A DNA stretch of 64,000 bases. Source: Oleiagrimonas citrea. Lineage in GTDB: Bacteria; Pseudomonadota; Gammaproteobacteria; Xanthomonadales; Rhodanobacteraceae. The DNA lies in the NCBI RefSeq assembly GCF_012395255.1, contig NZ_JAAZQD010000001.1, positions 840,216-904,215 on the forward strand, given 5' to 3'. The notes under the pieces are model-generated. The model made no database searches. It had not been told where the DNA came from and was given only the letters and a program-made list of their open reading frames with translations. Positions 1-8,657 of this stretch are shown piece after piece; positions within the stretch are counted from its first letter, which is position 1, and every line of letters starts with the position of its first letter. The translations under genes and the position numbers were made by a program.

Positions 1-954
1 ATCCACGAAAGCATTCTCGACACCATCGGACGCACCCCCGTCGTGCGTCTGCATCGCATGGCGCCCGAGGGCCGCGAGCTGTTCGTGAAGATCGAATCCT
101 TCAATCCCGGCGGGTCGGTCAAAGACCGTCTCGCCAAAGCCATCATTCTCGACGCCGAGCGACGCGGCACGCTGCAGCCCCGCCAGACCGTGATCGAAGC
201 CACCAGCGGCAACACTGGCGTGGCGCTGGCCATGGTCTGTGCGGCGCGCGGTTATCCGTTCGTGGCCGTGATGGCCGATTCCTTCTCGATCGAGCGCCGC
301 AAGCTGATGCGTGCCTACGGTGCGCGCGTCGTACTCACCCCCGCCGCCGAACGCGGCACCGGCATGGTGAAGCGGGCCGAGGAACTGGCGAAGAAACACG
401 ACTGGTTCCTGGCCCGCCAGTTCGAGAACGAAGCCAACCCGTCCTACCACCGCAACACCACGGCCACGGAAATCCTGCGCGACTTTGCCGACCACCGGCT
501 CGACGTCTTCGTCAGCGGCTGGGGCACCGGCGGCACGCTGACCGGCGTGGGCGAGATGCTCAAGGTCGCGCGACCCGAAGTGCGCATTGTCAGCACCGAA
601 CCGGCCGTCGCCGCCCTACTCGCCGGCAAGGAATGGAATTCGCACAAGATCCAGGGCTGGACGCCGGACTTCATACCCGAAGTGCTCAATCGCAACGTAC
701 CCGACGACAACATCCCGGTCACCGACGACGAAGCCCTCGAAACAGCACGGCGTCTGTCGCGCGAGGAAGGGATCTTCGTCGGCATCTCCGCCGGCGGCAC
801 CGTGGCCGCAGCGCTGAAGGCCGCGAAAAAGACCCCGCCAGGCGCCGCGATCCTGGCCATGCTGCCGGACACCGGCGAACGCTATCTCAGCACACCGCTG
901 TTCGAGGGCATCCCGGACGGTTCGGACGATGCGTGGCTGCCCACCCGAGATTGA
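1..954 (+). CDS. cysM: Cysteine synthase B (5' end outside window)
   Basis: PLP-dependent O-acetylserine sulfhydrylase that makes cysteine from O-acetylserine and sulfide or thiosulfate in the cytoplasm. The reading frame is open from the first base (IHESILDTIGRTPVVRL), so only a few N-terminal codons are missing. The PLP lysine lies in NPGGSVKDR (codon 41 of the window) and the phosphate-binding loop reads TSGNTG. The C-terminal LPDTGERYLSTPLF is typical of the CysM/CysK fold. The visible length of about 317 residues fits CysM. It converges on the P-type ATPase gene with only 15 bases between them. A second synthase sits at 12.5 kb; CysM versus CysK rests on overall resemblance, so the substrate is inferred. 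Confidence 0.9.
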   Translation: MHESILDTIGRTPVVRLHRMAPEGRELFVKIESFNPGGSVKDRLAKAIILDAERRGTLQPRQTVIEATSGNTGVALAMVCAARGYPFVAVMADSFSIERRKLMRAYGARVVLTPAAERGTGMVKRAEELAKKHDWFLARQFENEANPSYHRNTTATEILRDFADHRLDVFVSGWGTGGTLTGVGEMLKVARPEVRIVSTEPAVAALLAGKEWNSHKIQGWTPDFIPEVLNRNVPDDNIPVTDDEALETARRLSREEGIFVGISAGGTVAAALKAAKKTPPGAAILAMLPDTGERYLSTPLFEGIPDGSDDAWLPTRD

Positions 955-969
955 CGACACCGCATCGAT

Positions 970-3435
970 TCACGACGCGCGCACAGCGCGGTGGCTCCGA
1001 TGGAACAACGCAGCCACCGCGCCGATCAGCACGCCGCCGGCCAGCGCCAGCATCCAGTCGTCGGCATGCAGCAACTGCAACTGCAGCGCTGCCGCAAGCG
1101 TCGGAATCGTCAGCAGCACGATCGCCGAAGCCAGCGCCGCCAGCGGCACAATGCGCGCCGCCCTTGTGCGTCCGCGACCCAACGCCAGCGTCACGGCCGC
1201 ACTGGCGACGACCAGCACCAGTAACGCCATGCTGCGAGCGTGCACGGCGCTGCCGGAGGATTCCAGACTGTAGGCGTAGCCGACGCCGACCAGCGCAGTC
1301 AGCGCCAGACCACCGCCGATCACCACCGCCCATTCGCGGGCATCGAAGAAACGCAACCGCGTCGTCCTGCGCACGCGCTGCAGCCGCGCGCGGGTGGGCA
1401 GCTGCTGGAAGGCCAGCAACGCCGTCGGATGGATGATCAGTTCCAGCCACACCACGTGGATCGGCAGATACAGCAGCGGCAGACCCAGCCAGGGCACGAA
1501 GGCGGCCGTCAGCACCAGCGGCATGTGGATCATCAGCAGGTAGGCGAAGCTCAGCTTCAGATTGCCGAACAGCTGACGGCCTTCGGCAATGGCCTCGACG
1601 AGGGTGCCGAAGTTGTCGTCGAGCAGCACCACCGGCGCCACTTCGGAAGCTGTGCGCGTGCCGCGTCGGCCCATGGCGATGCCGATGTCGGCCGCCTGCA
1701 GTGCGGGCACGTCGTTGACGCCGTCGCCAGTCACCGCCACGATCTCGCCCTCCGCCTGCAGGGCGCGCACGATCTCCAGCTTGTGCATCGGCAGGCAGCG
1801 CGCGACGGCGTCGAGATCCGCCAGCGCGGCGACGCCGTCCCGACGCAGATCGCGCACCAGGTCCTCGCCCAGGCGCACTGTTGGCGCCGCACCGCCGAGA
1901 CCCGCCTCGACGGCGATCGCGCGCGCCGTGAGCGGATGATCGCCGGTGATCATGAGCACGCGGATACCCGCCTGCCGGGTCTCGGCGACGGCTTCCGCGA
2001 CACCTTCACGCAGCGGATCGGCGAATCCCAGCAGTCCGGCGAACGCATACTCGCGATCCGGCTCCCCGCCAGGCCAGGCCGGCAAGGCGCGTCGCGCGCA
2101 AGCGATGACCTTGTAGCCACGCGCCGCCCACTCGCCGGCGCGCGCGCTCCAGACTTCGCGCTCCTCCGATGACAGCGTGCACATTGCGAGTACCGTCTCG
2201 GGCGCCCCCTTCGCCACGGCCTCGAACTGTCCATCCTCCAGCACGAACACCGCCACCTCGCGACGCGCTTTCTCCGTGAACGGGAACGTCGCCGCGCGTT
2301 CGCCGCCCGCCCCGCCGGCACGTTCGAGAATGGCCGTGTCCATGGGATCGGCACTGTCCTCGCGGCTGGCGCGCGCGGCTACGCGCAGCAGAGCCGGCTC
2401 GTCGACATCCGACGCCGGCTGCAGCGTGCGCAGTTGCAGACGGCCTTCGGTCAGGGTGCCGGTCTTGTCGGTGCAGATCGCACTGACGCGGCCGATGTTC
2501 TCCACCGCCACGGCACGCTGCACCAGGGCGCCGTGGCGCGCCAATCGCCACACGCCGACGCCGAGAAAGGCGGTCAGAACCACCGGAAACTCCTCAGGCA
2601 ACGCGGCGACCGCCAGCGTCAACGCGCTCACCACCGCATCGAGCAGGCCATGCCCCTGATACCAGCGCGCCAACGCCAGCGCCACGCACATCAGCACGGC
2701 CACGGCGACCAGCGCGGTCACCAGCGACGACAACGCCTGCTGCAACGGCGTGCGCTGCCGCGGACCGGTCTGCGCCAGGCGCACGATGCCTCCGTACAGG
2801 GTCCGTGCACCGGTATCGACCACGCGCAGCTGCAGCGAACCGGTCAGCAGACGCGTACCGGCCGCGCCCCAGTGCCGATCCTCGATCTCGGCGTCCTCGG
2901 GCATCGCACCCGTCCAGGGATGCTTGCGGCACGGCAGCGACTCGCCAGTGAGCGCGGATTCATCGAGCTGCAGATGCCCTCCATCGACGATCACGCCGTC
3001 GGCAGGCAGGTATTCGGACGCCTCCACCCGCACCAGATCGCCCGGCACGAGATCGACCGTGTCCACCTCGACCAGATGGCCATCACGCCATACCCGGCTA
3101 CGCATGGCGAGCCGGCTGGCCAAACCTTCCACGCTGGCGCGGCTGCGCCGGTGCAGATACGCGTCCATCCCCAGAATCGGCAGCAGCGCCAGCCCCAGCA
3201 CCACCGCCTCGGTGTGGTCACCGAGCAGGGCGAACAGCAGCGAAATGCCGAGCAGGAACCACGGCATCGGATCGCGCGCGCTCTCGCGCAGCACCTCGCG
3301 CCAGCCGGCGCGGCGCGACGCAAACATATCGTTGCGCCCAAAACGCGCGCGTCGCGCCTCCACTTCAGCGCGATCCAGACCGCGCGACGGGTCGGACGGC
3401 GAACTCCAGCGTTCAGGGGGAACGTGGTGCTTCAT
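970..3435 (-). CDS. P-type cation-transporting ATPase (HAD-IC type), substrate unknown
   Basis: Inner-membrane ATP-driven cation pump of 821 residues. An N-terminal cation-ATPase domain is followed by paired membrane helices. The actuator loop carries TGES. The phosphorylation motif DKTGT is at residues 323-327 and the hinge motif TGDGVND at about 569-575, so all catalytic elements are present. The C-terminus has a further set of membrane helices. The membrane motif before the phosphorylation site reads PEEFPVV rather than the PEGLPAV of calcium pumps, so the ion cannot be named; calcium, magnesium or another divalent ion are possible. The gene is monocistronic, convergent with cysM, and separated from the cyd operon by 325 bases. 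Confidence 0.88.
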   Translation of the reverse strand: MKHHVPPERWSSPSDPSRGLDRAEVEARRARFGRNDMFASRRAGWREVLRESARDPMPWFLLGISLLFALLGDHTEAVVLGLALLPILGMDAYLHRRSRASVEGLASRLAMRSRVWRDGHLVEVDTVDLVPGDLVRVEASEYLPADGVIVDGGHLQLDESALTGESLPCRKHPWTGAMPEDAEIEDRHWGAAGTRLLTGSLQLRVVDTGARTLYGGIVRLAQTGPRQRTPLQQALSSLVTALVAVAVLMCVALALARWYQGHGLLDAVVSALTLAVAALPEEFPVVLTAFLGVGVWRLARHGALVQRAVAVENIGRVSAICTDKTGTLTEGRLQLRTLQPASDVDEPALLRVAARASREDSADPMDTAILERAGGAGGERAATFPFTEKARREVAVFVLEDGQFEAVAKGAPETVLAMCTLSSEEREVWSARAGEWAARGYKVIACARRALPAWPGGEPDREYAFAGLLGFADPLREGVAEAVAETRQAGIRVLMITGDHPLTARAIAVEAGLGGAAPTVRLGEDLVRDLRRDGVAALADLDAVARCLPMHKLEIVRALQAEGEIVAVTGDGVNDVPALQAADIGIAMGRRGTRTASEVAPVVLLDDNFGTLVEAIAEGRQLFGNLKLSFAYLLMIHMPLVLTAAFVPWLGLPLLYLPIHVVWLELIIHPTALLAFQQLPTRARLQRVRRTTRLRFFDAREWAVVIGGGLALTALVGVGYAYSLESSGSAVHARSMALLVLVVASAAVTLALGRGRTRAARIVPLAALASAIVLLTIPTLAAALQLQLLHADDWMLALAGGVLIGAVAALFHRSHRAVRAS

Positions 3436-3760
3436 GGGACGACCTCAGCGTCGGTCGCCATCGGCAAGCCTGCATGCCGCTCGGTCTACCTCGGAACAGA
3501 CTCGTACATCGAAAACGGATGCCATGCGCGCGCCTCCCCGGTTGGCGATGCCGATCACCCCGGCAGTTCGAAGCGTAACGCAGATACGCTCCGGGATACT
3601 CCACGGCGGACCCGTGGCCTGCACTCGACCAGAGACTCCCGGCACTCACGCCGCGCAGGTGTTCCATCAAACCGTGCGTGCCTCCGACCGCCATGCACAC
3701 GTCGACCGGGAACCGAAAGAGGCCGGGCCGAGCACGACTCACCAACCAGCGGATGCCTTC
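3436..3760. other. Non-coding spacer between P-type ATPase and cydC
   Basis: This 325-base gap lies between two genes on the minus strand. It should hold the end of the cyd transcript and the promoter of the P-type ATPase. I see no convincing gene, strong terminator hairpin with a T tract, or tandem repeat. Open frames here have no recognisable product. Confidence 0.5.
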
Positions 3761-5500
3761 TCAGTGCGTCGTCGAAAAACGGTCCGAGCACGACGCGACA
3801 GACACCGACGCGACCGCTTCATCCGCCACGATGCGTCCCCGCTCCATGCGCACCCGCCGATCGACCAGATACGAGAGGCCCTCGAGCCGGTGCGTGATAA
3901 GCAGCACCGTGCGTCCCTCGGCCAGCGTCGCCAGCGCCCCCATCAACGACTGCGCGGTGGCGGCGTCGAGTCCTTCGGTCGGCTCGTCCAGAAGCAGGAT
4001 CGGGCGATCTGCGAGCAGCGCACGCGCGATGGCCACGCGACGCGCCTCGCCGCCCGAGAGATGCGCGCCACCTTCGCCCAGCCAGGTGTCGTACCCATCC
4101 GGCAGTGCCGCGACACACTCGCTCAGCTGCGCCGCGTGCACAGCGGCCTCGATCTGCGCGCGGGTGGCGTCGGGGCGCGCTACTCGCAGATTCTCGATCA
4201 GGGTGGCGTCGAACAGGTGCGTGCGCTGTTCGACCACGGCGATGGCGGCGCGTACATCGTCCGTCGCGTAATCGGTGATAGAGCGTCCGCCCCACATCAT
4301 TCGCCCGCCCTCGAAAGGCTGGAAACGCAGCAGCGCCGCCGCGAGGCTGCTCTTGCCCGCACCCGAAGCGCCGGTCACCGCCACGCGGCTGCCGAACGGA
4401 AGCTCCAGATCCACGCCGTCCAGCGCCCACGGCGCGTCCTCGGCATAGCGAAGCCGTACGCCGCGCAGGGAAATATCCGGCTGCGACGGCGGTTCGGCCG
4501 GCGCCGCCGGGTCCTCGACCGCCGGCTCGGCATCGACCAGATCGAACACCCGCGCCGCCGCGGCCCGGGTCGCACCCCAGCGCGTGAAGGCTTCGGGCAG
4601 CACGGCCAGCACCTCGAACGCCGCCAGCCCCAGCAGCACCAGCATGACCACATCCGGTCCGGCCAGCCTGTCGGCGCGTGCCGCGGCCGCCCCCAGCAGA
4701 AGGGTTCCCGCCGCCACCGCCTGTGCCAGCAGCGGTATCAGCGACTGACCCCGCTCCTGCAGGGCATCCAAACGCGCCAGCCGCATCTGCTGCGCATCGG
4801 TCAGCGCATGAATGCGCGCCTCGCGCACTGCATCGGCACCATACAGCCGCAGCTCGGCCGCGCCGCGCACCAGATCGCCGACCTCCGCGCGCAGCGCCGC
4901 TTCGTCGCGCACCATCGCCTCAGACGGCGCGCGGCTGCGCACGATCAGCCAACGCGGCAGCAGCACGGCCGCCGCCGTCGCCGCAACCGCCGTCAGCACG
5001 GCCACCGGCCAGGCGTAGGCCGCCTGCACCGCCAGCACCAACGGCAACGCCAGCAGCGCAACGACGATGGGGATGCCGATCCCCAGGTAGGCGTGTTCAA
5101 GCCGGTCCACATCGGCACGCAACCGCGAGAACAGGTCCGCCGAGCCAAGAAAACCGGTCCGCGCCGGCGCCAGCGGCAGCAGACGATCGAACAGCCACAA
5201 CCGCAGGCGCGACAGCACGCGCAGGGTCGCCTCGTGATTGACCAGCCGCTCGACATAGCGGCCGCCGGTGCGCAACAGCGCCATGGCACGGATCAGCGCG
5301 GCCGGTGTGTAGTAATTCAGCACCGCGCCAGTGGCGCCGGCCAGCGCCATGCTGGCGATGAAGTGCCCCGCAATCGCCATCAGGGCGATGCCGGCCAACG
5401 TGCTGATCAGGGACACCAGCACGCCCAGCATCATCCAGCGTCGTTGGCTGCCCAGCACGCGCCAGAAGCGACGCAACGGTCCGGTCACCGACGCGCTCAT
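3761..5500 (-). CDS. cydC: Thiol reductant ABC exporter, subunit CydC
   Basis: Half-transporter of the heterodimeric CydDC exporter, which moves cysteine/glutathione to the periplasm and is needed to assemble cytochrome bd. The 579 residues have an N-terminal six-helix membrane domain (to about 310) and a C-terminal nucleotide-binding domain. Walker A reads GASGAGKSS, the signature LSGGEARR, and Walker B runs into LLLDEPTEGLD. The start ATG overlaps the cydD stop in an ATGA, which implies translational coupling. It is the last gene of cydA-cydB-cydX-cydD-cydC. Confidence 0.93.
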   Translation of the reverse strand: MSASVTGPLRRFWRVLGSQRRWMMLGVLVSLISTLAGIALMAIAGHFIASMALAGATGAVLNYYTPAALIRAMALLRTGGRYVERLVNHEATLRVLSRLRLWLFDRLLPLAPARTGFLGSADLFSRLRADVDRLEHAYLGIGIPIVVALLALPLVLAVQAAYAWPVAVLTAVAATAAAVLLPRWLIVRSRAPSEAMVRDEAALRAEVGDLVRGAAELRLYGADAVREARIHALTDAQQMRLARLDALQERGQSLIPLLAQAVAAGTLLLGAAAARADRLAGPDVVMLVLLGLAAFEVLAVLPEAFTRWGATRAAAARVFDLVDAEPAVEDPAAPAEPPSQPDISLRGVRLRYAEDAPWALDGVDLELPFGSRVAVTGASGAGKSSLAAALLRFQPFEGGRMMWGGRSITDYATDDVRAAIAVVEQRTHLFDATLIENLRVARPDATRAQIEAAVHAAQLSECVAALPDGYDTWLGEGGAHLSGGEARRVAIARALLADRPILLLDEPTEGLDAATAQSLMGALATLAEGRTVLLITHRLEGLSYLVDRRVRMERGRIVADEAVASVSVASCSDRFSTTH

Positions 5501-7314
5501 GCGGCCTCCTCGTTCTGCAGCAGACGGAAGAACGCGCCGCGATCGGCGATCAGCTGCGCTGGCGCGCCCGCCTCGATCACGCGCCCGGCCGCCATCACCA
5601 CGACCTGATCCGCCGCCCGCGCCGCATCCAGACGATGCGCCACCTGCACTACCGTGCGTCCGCGCCGAAGCGTGGCAATCGCCTCCTGCACTGCCCGTGC
5701 GGAGGCTTCGTCCAAATGCTGAGTCGGTTCATCGAGCAATAACAGCGGCGCATCGCGCAGCCAGGCCCGCGCCAGCGCGACGCGCTGCGCCTGACCGCCG
5801 GACAGCCCGTAGCCGTTCTCGCCCAGCGGGGTTTCCCAGCCGTGCGGAAGCTCGCGCAGCACCGCGTCGAGCCCTGCCGCGCGCGCGGCGCGTTCCAGCG
5901 CCACGTCGTCTGCATCGGGACGCGCCATGCGCACGTTGTCGCGCAGCGTGCCGACGAACAGATGCGGCCGCTGCGGCAGCCAGGCGATGCGCGCACGCCA
6001 GGTGTCCGCATCGAGCGCGTCCAGCGCATGCCCTTCGACCTGCACCGTGCCCCGCGACGGTTCGTGGAATCCCATCAGCAACCGAAGCAGACTGCTCTTA
6101 CCCGAGCCACTGGCGCCCACCACCACCGTGGTTCGGCCAGCGGGGATATCCATCGTGATGCCGTCCAGCCCGGCACGACCCGGCGCATATTCGAAGCGCA
6201 CGTCCTCGATCTCGATGCGCGGCGGATGTGCGGGAGCGACGACCTTCGACGAAGCGGCAGACGCTGTCCCGGCGGCCGGCGGCGTGGACTCCAGCAACGC
6301 AGCCAGATCGCCCGCGGCCGAGACCGCATCCATGCGCGCATGCCGCAGCGCACCCAAGGCACGCAGCGGCAGAAAGAATTCCGGCGCCAACAGCAGCACG
6401 AACATGCCGTGGGTGAAGGCCACGTCACCCCACATCAGACGGAAACCGACCAGCACCGCGACCACGGCGATGCTCACCATGGCGAAGAATTCCAGCACCA
6501 GCGACGACAGGAACGCCACACGCAGCACCGACATCGTCTCGCGGCGGTAGGCCTCGCTGCGTTCCGCCAGCAGCACGCGTCGCCGGGCGCCCGCGCCGAA
6601 CAGGCGCAGCGTGACCAACCCCTGCAGGGTGTCGAAGAACTGATTGCCCAGACGCAACAGCGTGACCCAGCGGCGCTGACTGGCCCGCTCCGCCACGCCG
6701 CCCAGCAGCACCATGAACAACGGCACCAGCGGCGCCGTCACCAGCATCACCAGCCCCGCGACCCAATCCGCCGGAAACGCCGCGACCAGGACGATCAACG
6801 GCAACAGCACGGCGGCGGCCTTCTGCGGCAGGTAGCGCGCGTAGTACGGCGCCAGCGCATCCACGCCGTCGACGGTTCGCGTAATGAGATCGGCACTCGA
6901 CTGTCGCGCCAGCCACGCCGGTCCGCGCGCACGGAACTGTTCGAGCACCCGCATGCGCACGTCCGCCACCACGCGACGACCCGCCTCGAATCCGAACCGG
7001 CGCGCCTGCACCGAACACGCGGCACGCACCAGGGCCAGCAACACGAATGCGGCAGCGGCCGGAAGCACGTCGCGCACATGGGCCTTCTGCAGGAGGATCG
7101 CGTTCAACGCCCAGGCCAGCAATCCCGCCTGCACGCACAACAGCACCGTACCGGCGGCCCCCAGGCCCATCGCGGACAGCAGCCAGCGTCGGACGGTCCC
7201 TTGCTGCTGCGCCAGCCAGTCGGTCGCCCCCGGCGCGGCATCCGCCTTCACGGATGCCACGCCCGAAGCCTTCGCCCGCACCGCGGGCGGTTCATCCGTG
7301 TCAGCGTGCGTCAT
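5497..7314 (-). CDS. cydD: Thiol reductant ABC exporter, subunit CydD
   Basis: Partner of CydC in the inner-membrane thiol exporter. It has a membrane domain followed by a nucleotide-binding domain with Walker A GASGSGKSS, signature LSGGQAQR and LLLDEPTQHLD. The start is set at the ATG at 7314 (MTHADTDEPP), giving 605 residues. A longer in-frame extension upstream runs into the small cydX-like gene and has non-membrane-protein composition, so it is rejected. The start overlaps the end of the cydX-like gene by 14 bases. Confidence 0.92.
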   Translation of the reverse strand: MTHADTDEPPAVRAKASGVASVKADAAPGATDWLAQQQGTVRRWLLSAMGLGAAGTVLLCVQAGLLAWALNAILLQKAHVRDVLPAAAAFVLLALVRAACSVQARRFGFEAGRRVVADVRMRVLEQFRARGPAWLARQSSADLITRTVDGVDALAPYYARYLPQKAAAVLLPLIVLVAAFPADWVAGLVMLVTAPLVPLFMVLLGGVAERASQRRWVTLLRLGNQFFDTLQGLVTLRLFGAGARRRVLLAERSEAYRRETMSVLRVAFLSSLVLEFFAMVSIAVVAVLVGFRLMWGDVAFTHGMFVLLLAPEFFLPLRALGALRHARMDAVSAAGDLAALLESTPPAAGTASAASSKVVAPAHPPRIEIEDVRFEYAPGRAGLDGITMDIPAGRTTVVVGASGSGKSSLLRLLMGFHEPSRGTVQVEGHALDALDADTWRARIAWLPQRPHLFVGTLRDNVRMARPDADDVALERAARAAGLDAVLRELPHGWETPLGENGYGLSGGQAQRVALARAWLRDAPLLLLDEPTQHLDEASARAVQEAIATLRRGRTVVQVAHRLDAARAADQVVVMAAGRVIEAGAPAQLIADRGAFFRLLQNEEAA

Positions 7315-7507
7315 CCGCGGCCGACTGCGATGCGTGTTCGTCCTGTGCATCCAGCATCGCACCGCCCGCGGCCGCGCACAGCACGATGGTGGCCGTGCCC
7401 AGCAACCAGGCGAAGTACCAGGGACCCAGCTCGCCCAGCACAATGGCCAGGAAAATCGCCACCATCGCCAGCGCCAGGAGCAGCAAGAAAAAGATCGTTC
7501 GTTTCAT
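7301..7507 (-). CDS. cydX: CydX-like small subunit of cytochrome bd, with an extra N-terminal helix
   Basis: Small membrane protein of 68 residues between cydB and cydD. The start MKRTIFF at 7507 lies 13 bases after the cydB stop. Two hydrophobic helices are visible. The second begins WYFAWLLGT, which matches the conserved start of CydX (WYFAWILG in E. coli), a single-helix subunit that stabilises cytochrome bd. Ordinary CydX is about 30-40 residues; here an additional N-terminal helix precedes the CydX segment and an acidic, Ala/Ser-rich tail follows. CydX identity rests on the motif and operon position. The added helix could correspond to another small bd-associated protein fused to CydX. 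Confidence 0.75.
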   Translation of the reverse strand: MKRTIFFLLLLALAMVAIFLAIVLGELGPWYFAWLLGTATIVLCAAAGGAMLDAQDEHASQSAADDAR

Positions 7508-7520
7508 CCTCGCGTCTCCT

Positions 7521-8654
7521 TCAGTACGCGTGTTCGTCGGCGGCGACATGCTCGGGCTTCACCTTCCCGCGCATCACATAGAACGCCCAGCTGGTGTACC
7601 AGACCACCAGTGGCACGAACACCACGGTGAATCCGACCATCCAGGTCAGCGTCAGTTGGCTCGACGTCGCGTTCCACAAAGTCAGGCTCTGCGACGGCTC
7701 GCTGCTCGACGGCATCATGAACGGGAACATCGCCGCGCCGACCGTGCCGATCACGCCGATCCAGCCCAGCGCGCCCGACCACCAGCCGAGATGCGAACGT
7801 CCCGCACGCGCGGCCAGCGCCGCGCCGATCACGCCGGCGAAACCGACCAGCGGCACCAGCCACAGCGCCGGATGCGCGCTGTAATTGCCGAACCACGCGC
7901 CCGAGGCCTGCGTCACCGTCTGCTGCATCGGCGTCTGCGCCAGGTTGCCCGACGGACCGCTGACCAGCTGGAAACCGTCGATCGCGTGCACCCACACGCC
8001 GCCCAGGGCGAACAGCACCACAGCCACCGCGGCCGCGACCATGACCAGCTTGCGTGCACGCTGGAACATCGCATCCTCGGCGCCGTTCATCACCGTCAGC
8101 GCGCCCATCATCGACGACAGCGCCACCGACAGCACGCCGCACAGGATCGCGAACGGGTTGAACAGGGCCAGGAAGCTGCCGGTGTAGTACGAGGTCAGGT
8201 TCCAGCTGAAGTGGAACGGCACACCCTGCAGGATGTTGCCGATGGCCGCGCCGAACACCAGCATCGGCAGGAAGCCGCTGATGAACAGCGACCAGTCCCA
8301 CACATTACGCCAGCGTGCCGACGGCATCTTGCTGCGGTACTCGAAGCCCAGCGGGCGCACGATCATGCTCCACAGCAGCAACAGCATGACCACGTAGAAG
8401 CCCGAGAAGGCCGTGGCGTAGATCAGCGGGAACGCCGCGAACACCGCGCCGCCACCGAGGATGAACCACACCTGGTTGCCGTCCCAGTGCGGGCCGATGA
8501 TGTTCAGCGCCACGCGGCGCTCCAGGTCGGTGCGGCCGACATAGCGCAGGATCGTGCCCACGCCCATGTCCATGCCGACCATCACCGCCAGGCCCATCAG
8601 CAGCACGCCGAGCAGCAGCCACCAGACCACTTTAAGAATCAGATAAATTTCCAT
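7521..8654 (-). CDS. cydB: Cytochrome bd ubiquinol oxidase subunit II
   Basis: Membrane subunit of the high-affinity quinol:O2 oxidoreductase cytochrome bd. The 377 residues contain the expected series of membrane helices. The N-terminal segment, including GPHWDGNQVWF and a PLGFEYR loop, is characteristic of CydB. The length matches the family (about 379). The start is 3 bases after the cydA stop, so the pair is almost certainly co-translated. It stabilises the heme-bearing CydA and is followed by the cydX-like gene. Confidence 0.96.
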   Translation of the reverse strand: MEIYLILKVVWWLLLGVLLMGLAVMVGMDMGVGTILRYVGRTDLERRVALNIIGPHWDGNQVWFILGGGAVFAAFPLIYATAFSGFYVVMLLLLWSMIVRPLGFEYRSKMPSARWRNVWDWSLFISGFLPMLVFGAAIGNILQGVPFHFSWNLTSYYTGSFLALFNPFAILCGVLSVALSSMMGALTVMNGAEDAMFQRARKLVMVAAAVAVVLFALGGVWVHAIDGFQLVSGPSGNLAQTPMQQTVTQASGAWFGNYSAHPALWLVPLVGFAGVIGAALAARAGRSHLGWWSGALGWIGVIGTVGAAMFPFMMPSSSEPSQSLTLWNATSSQLTLTWMVGFTVVFVPLVVWYTSWAFYVMRGKVKPEHVAADEHAY

Positions 8655-8657
8655 GGA

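Noticed and set aside
3413..3745. Minus-strand open frame in the gap before the P-type ATPase
   Set aside because: No family resemblance, no clear ribosome-binding site, and it overlaps the ATPase start.
2750..5608. Long open frame antisense to the ATPase and cydC
   Set aside because: Low-complexity Arg/Gln/His-rich translation spanning two real genes and their spacer; a coding shadow.
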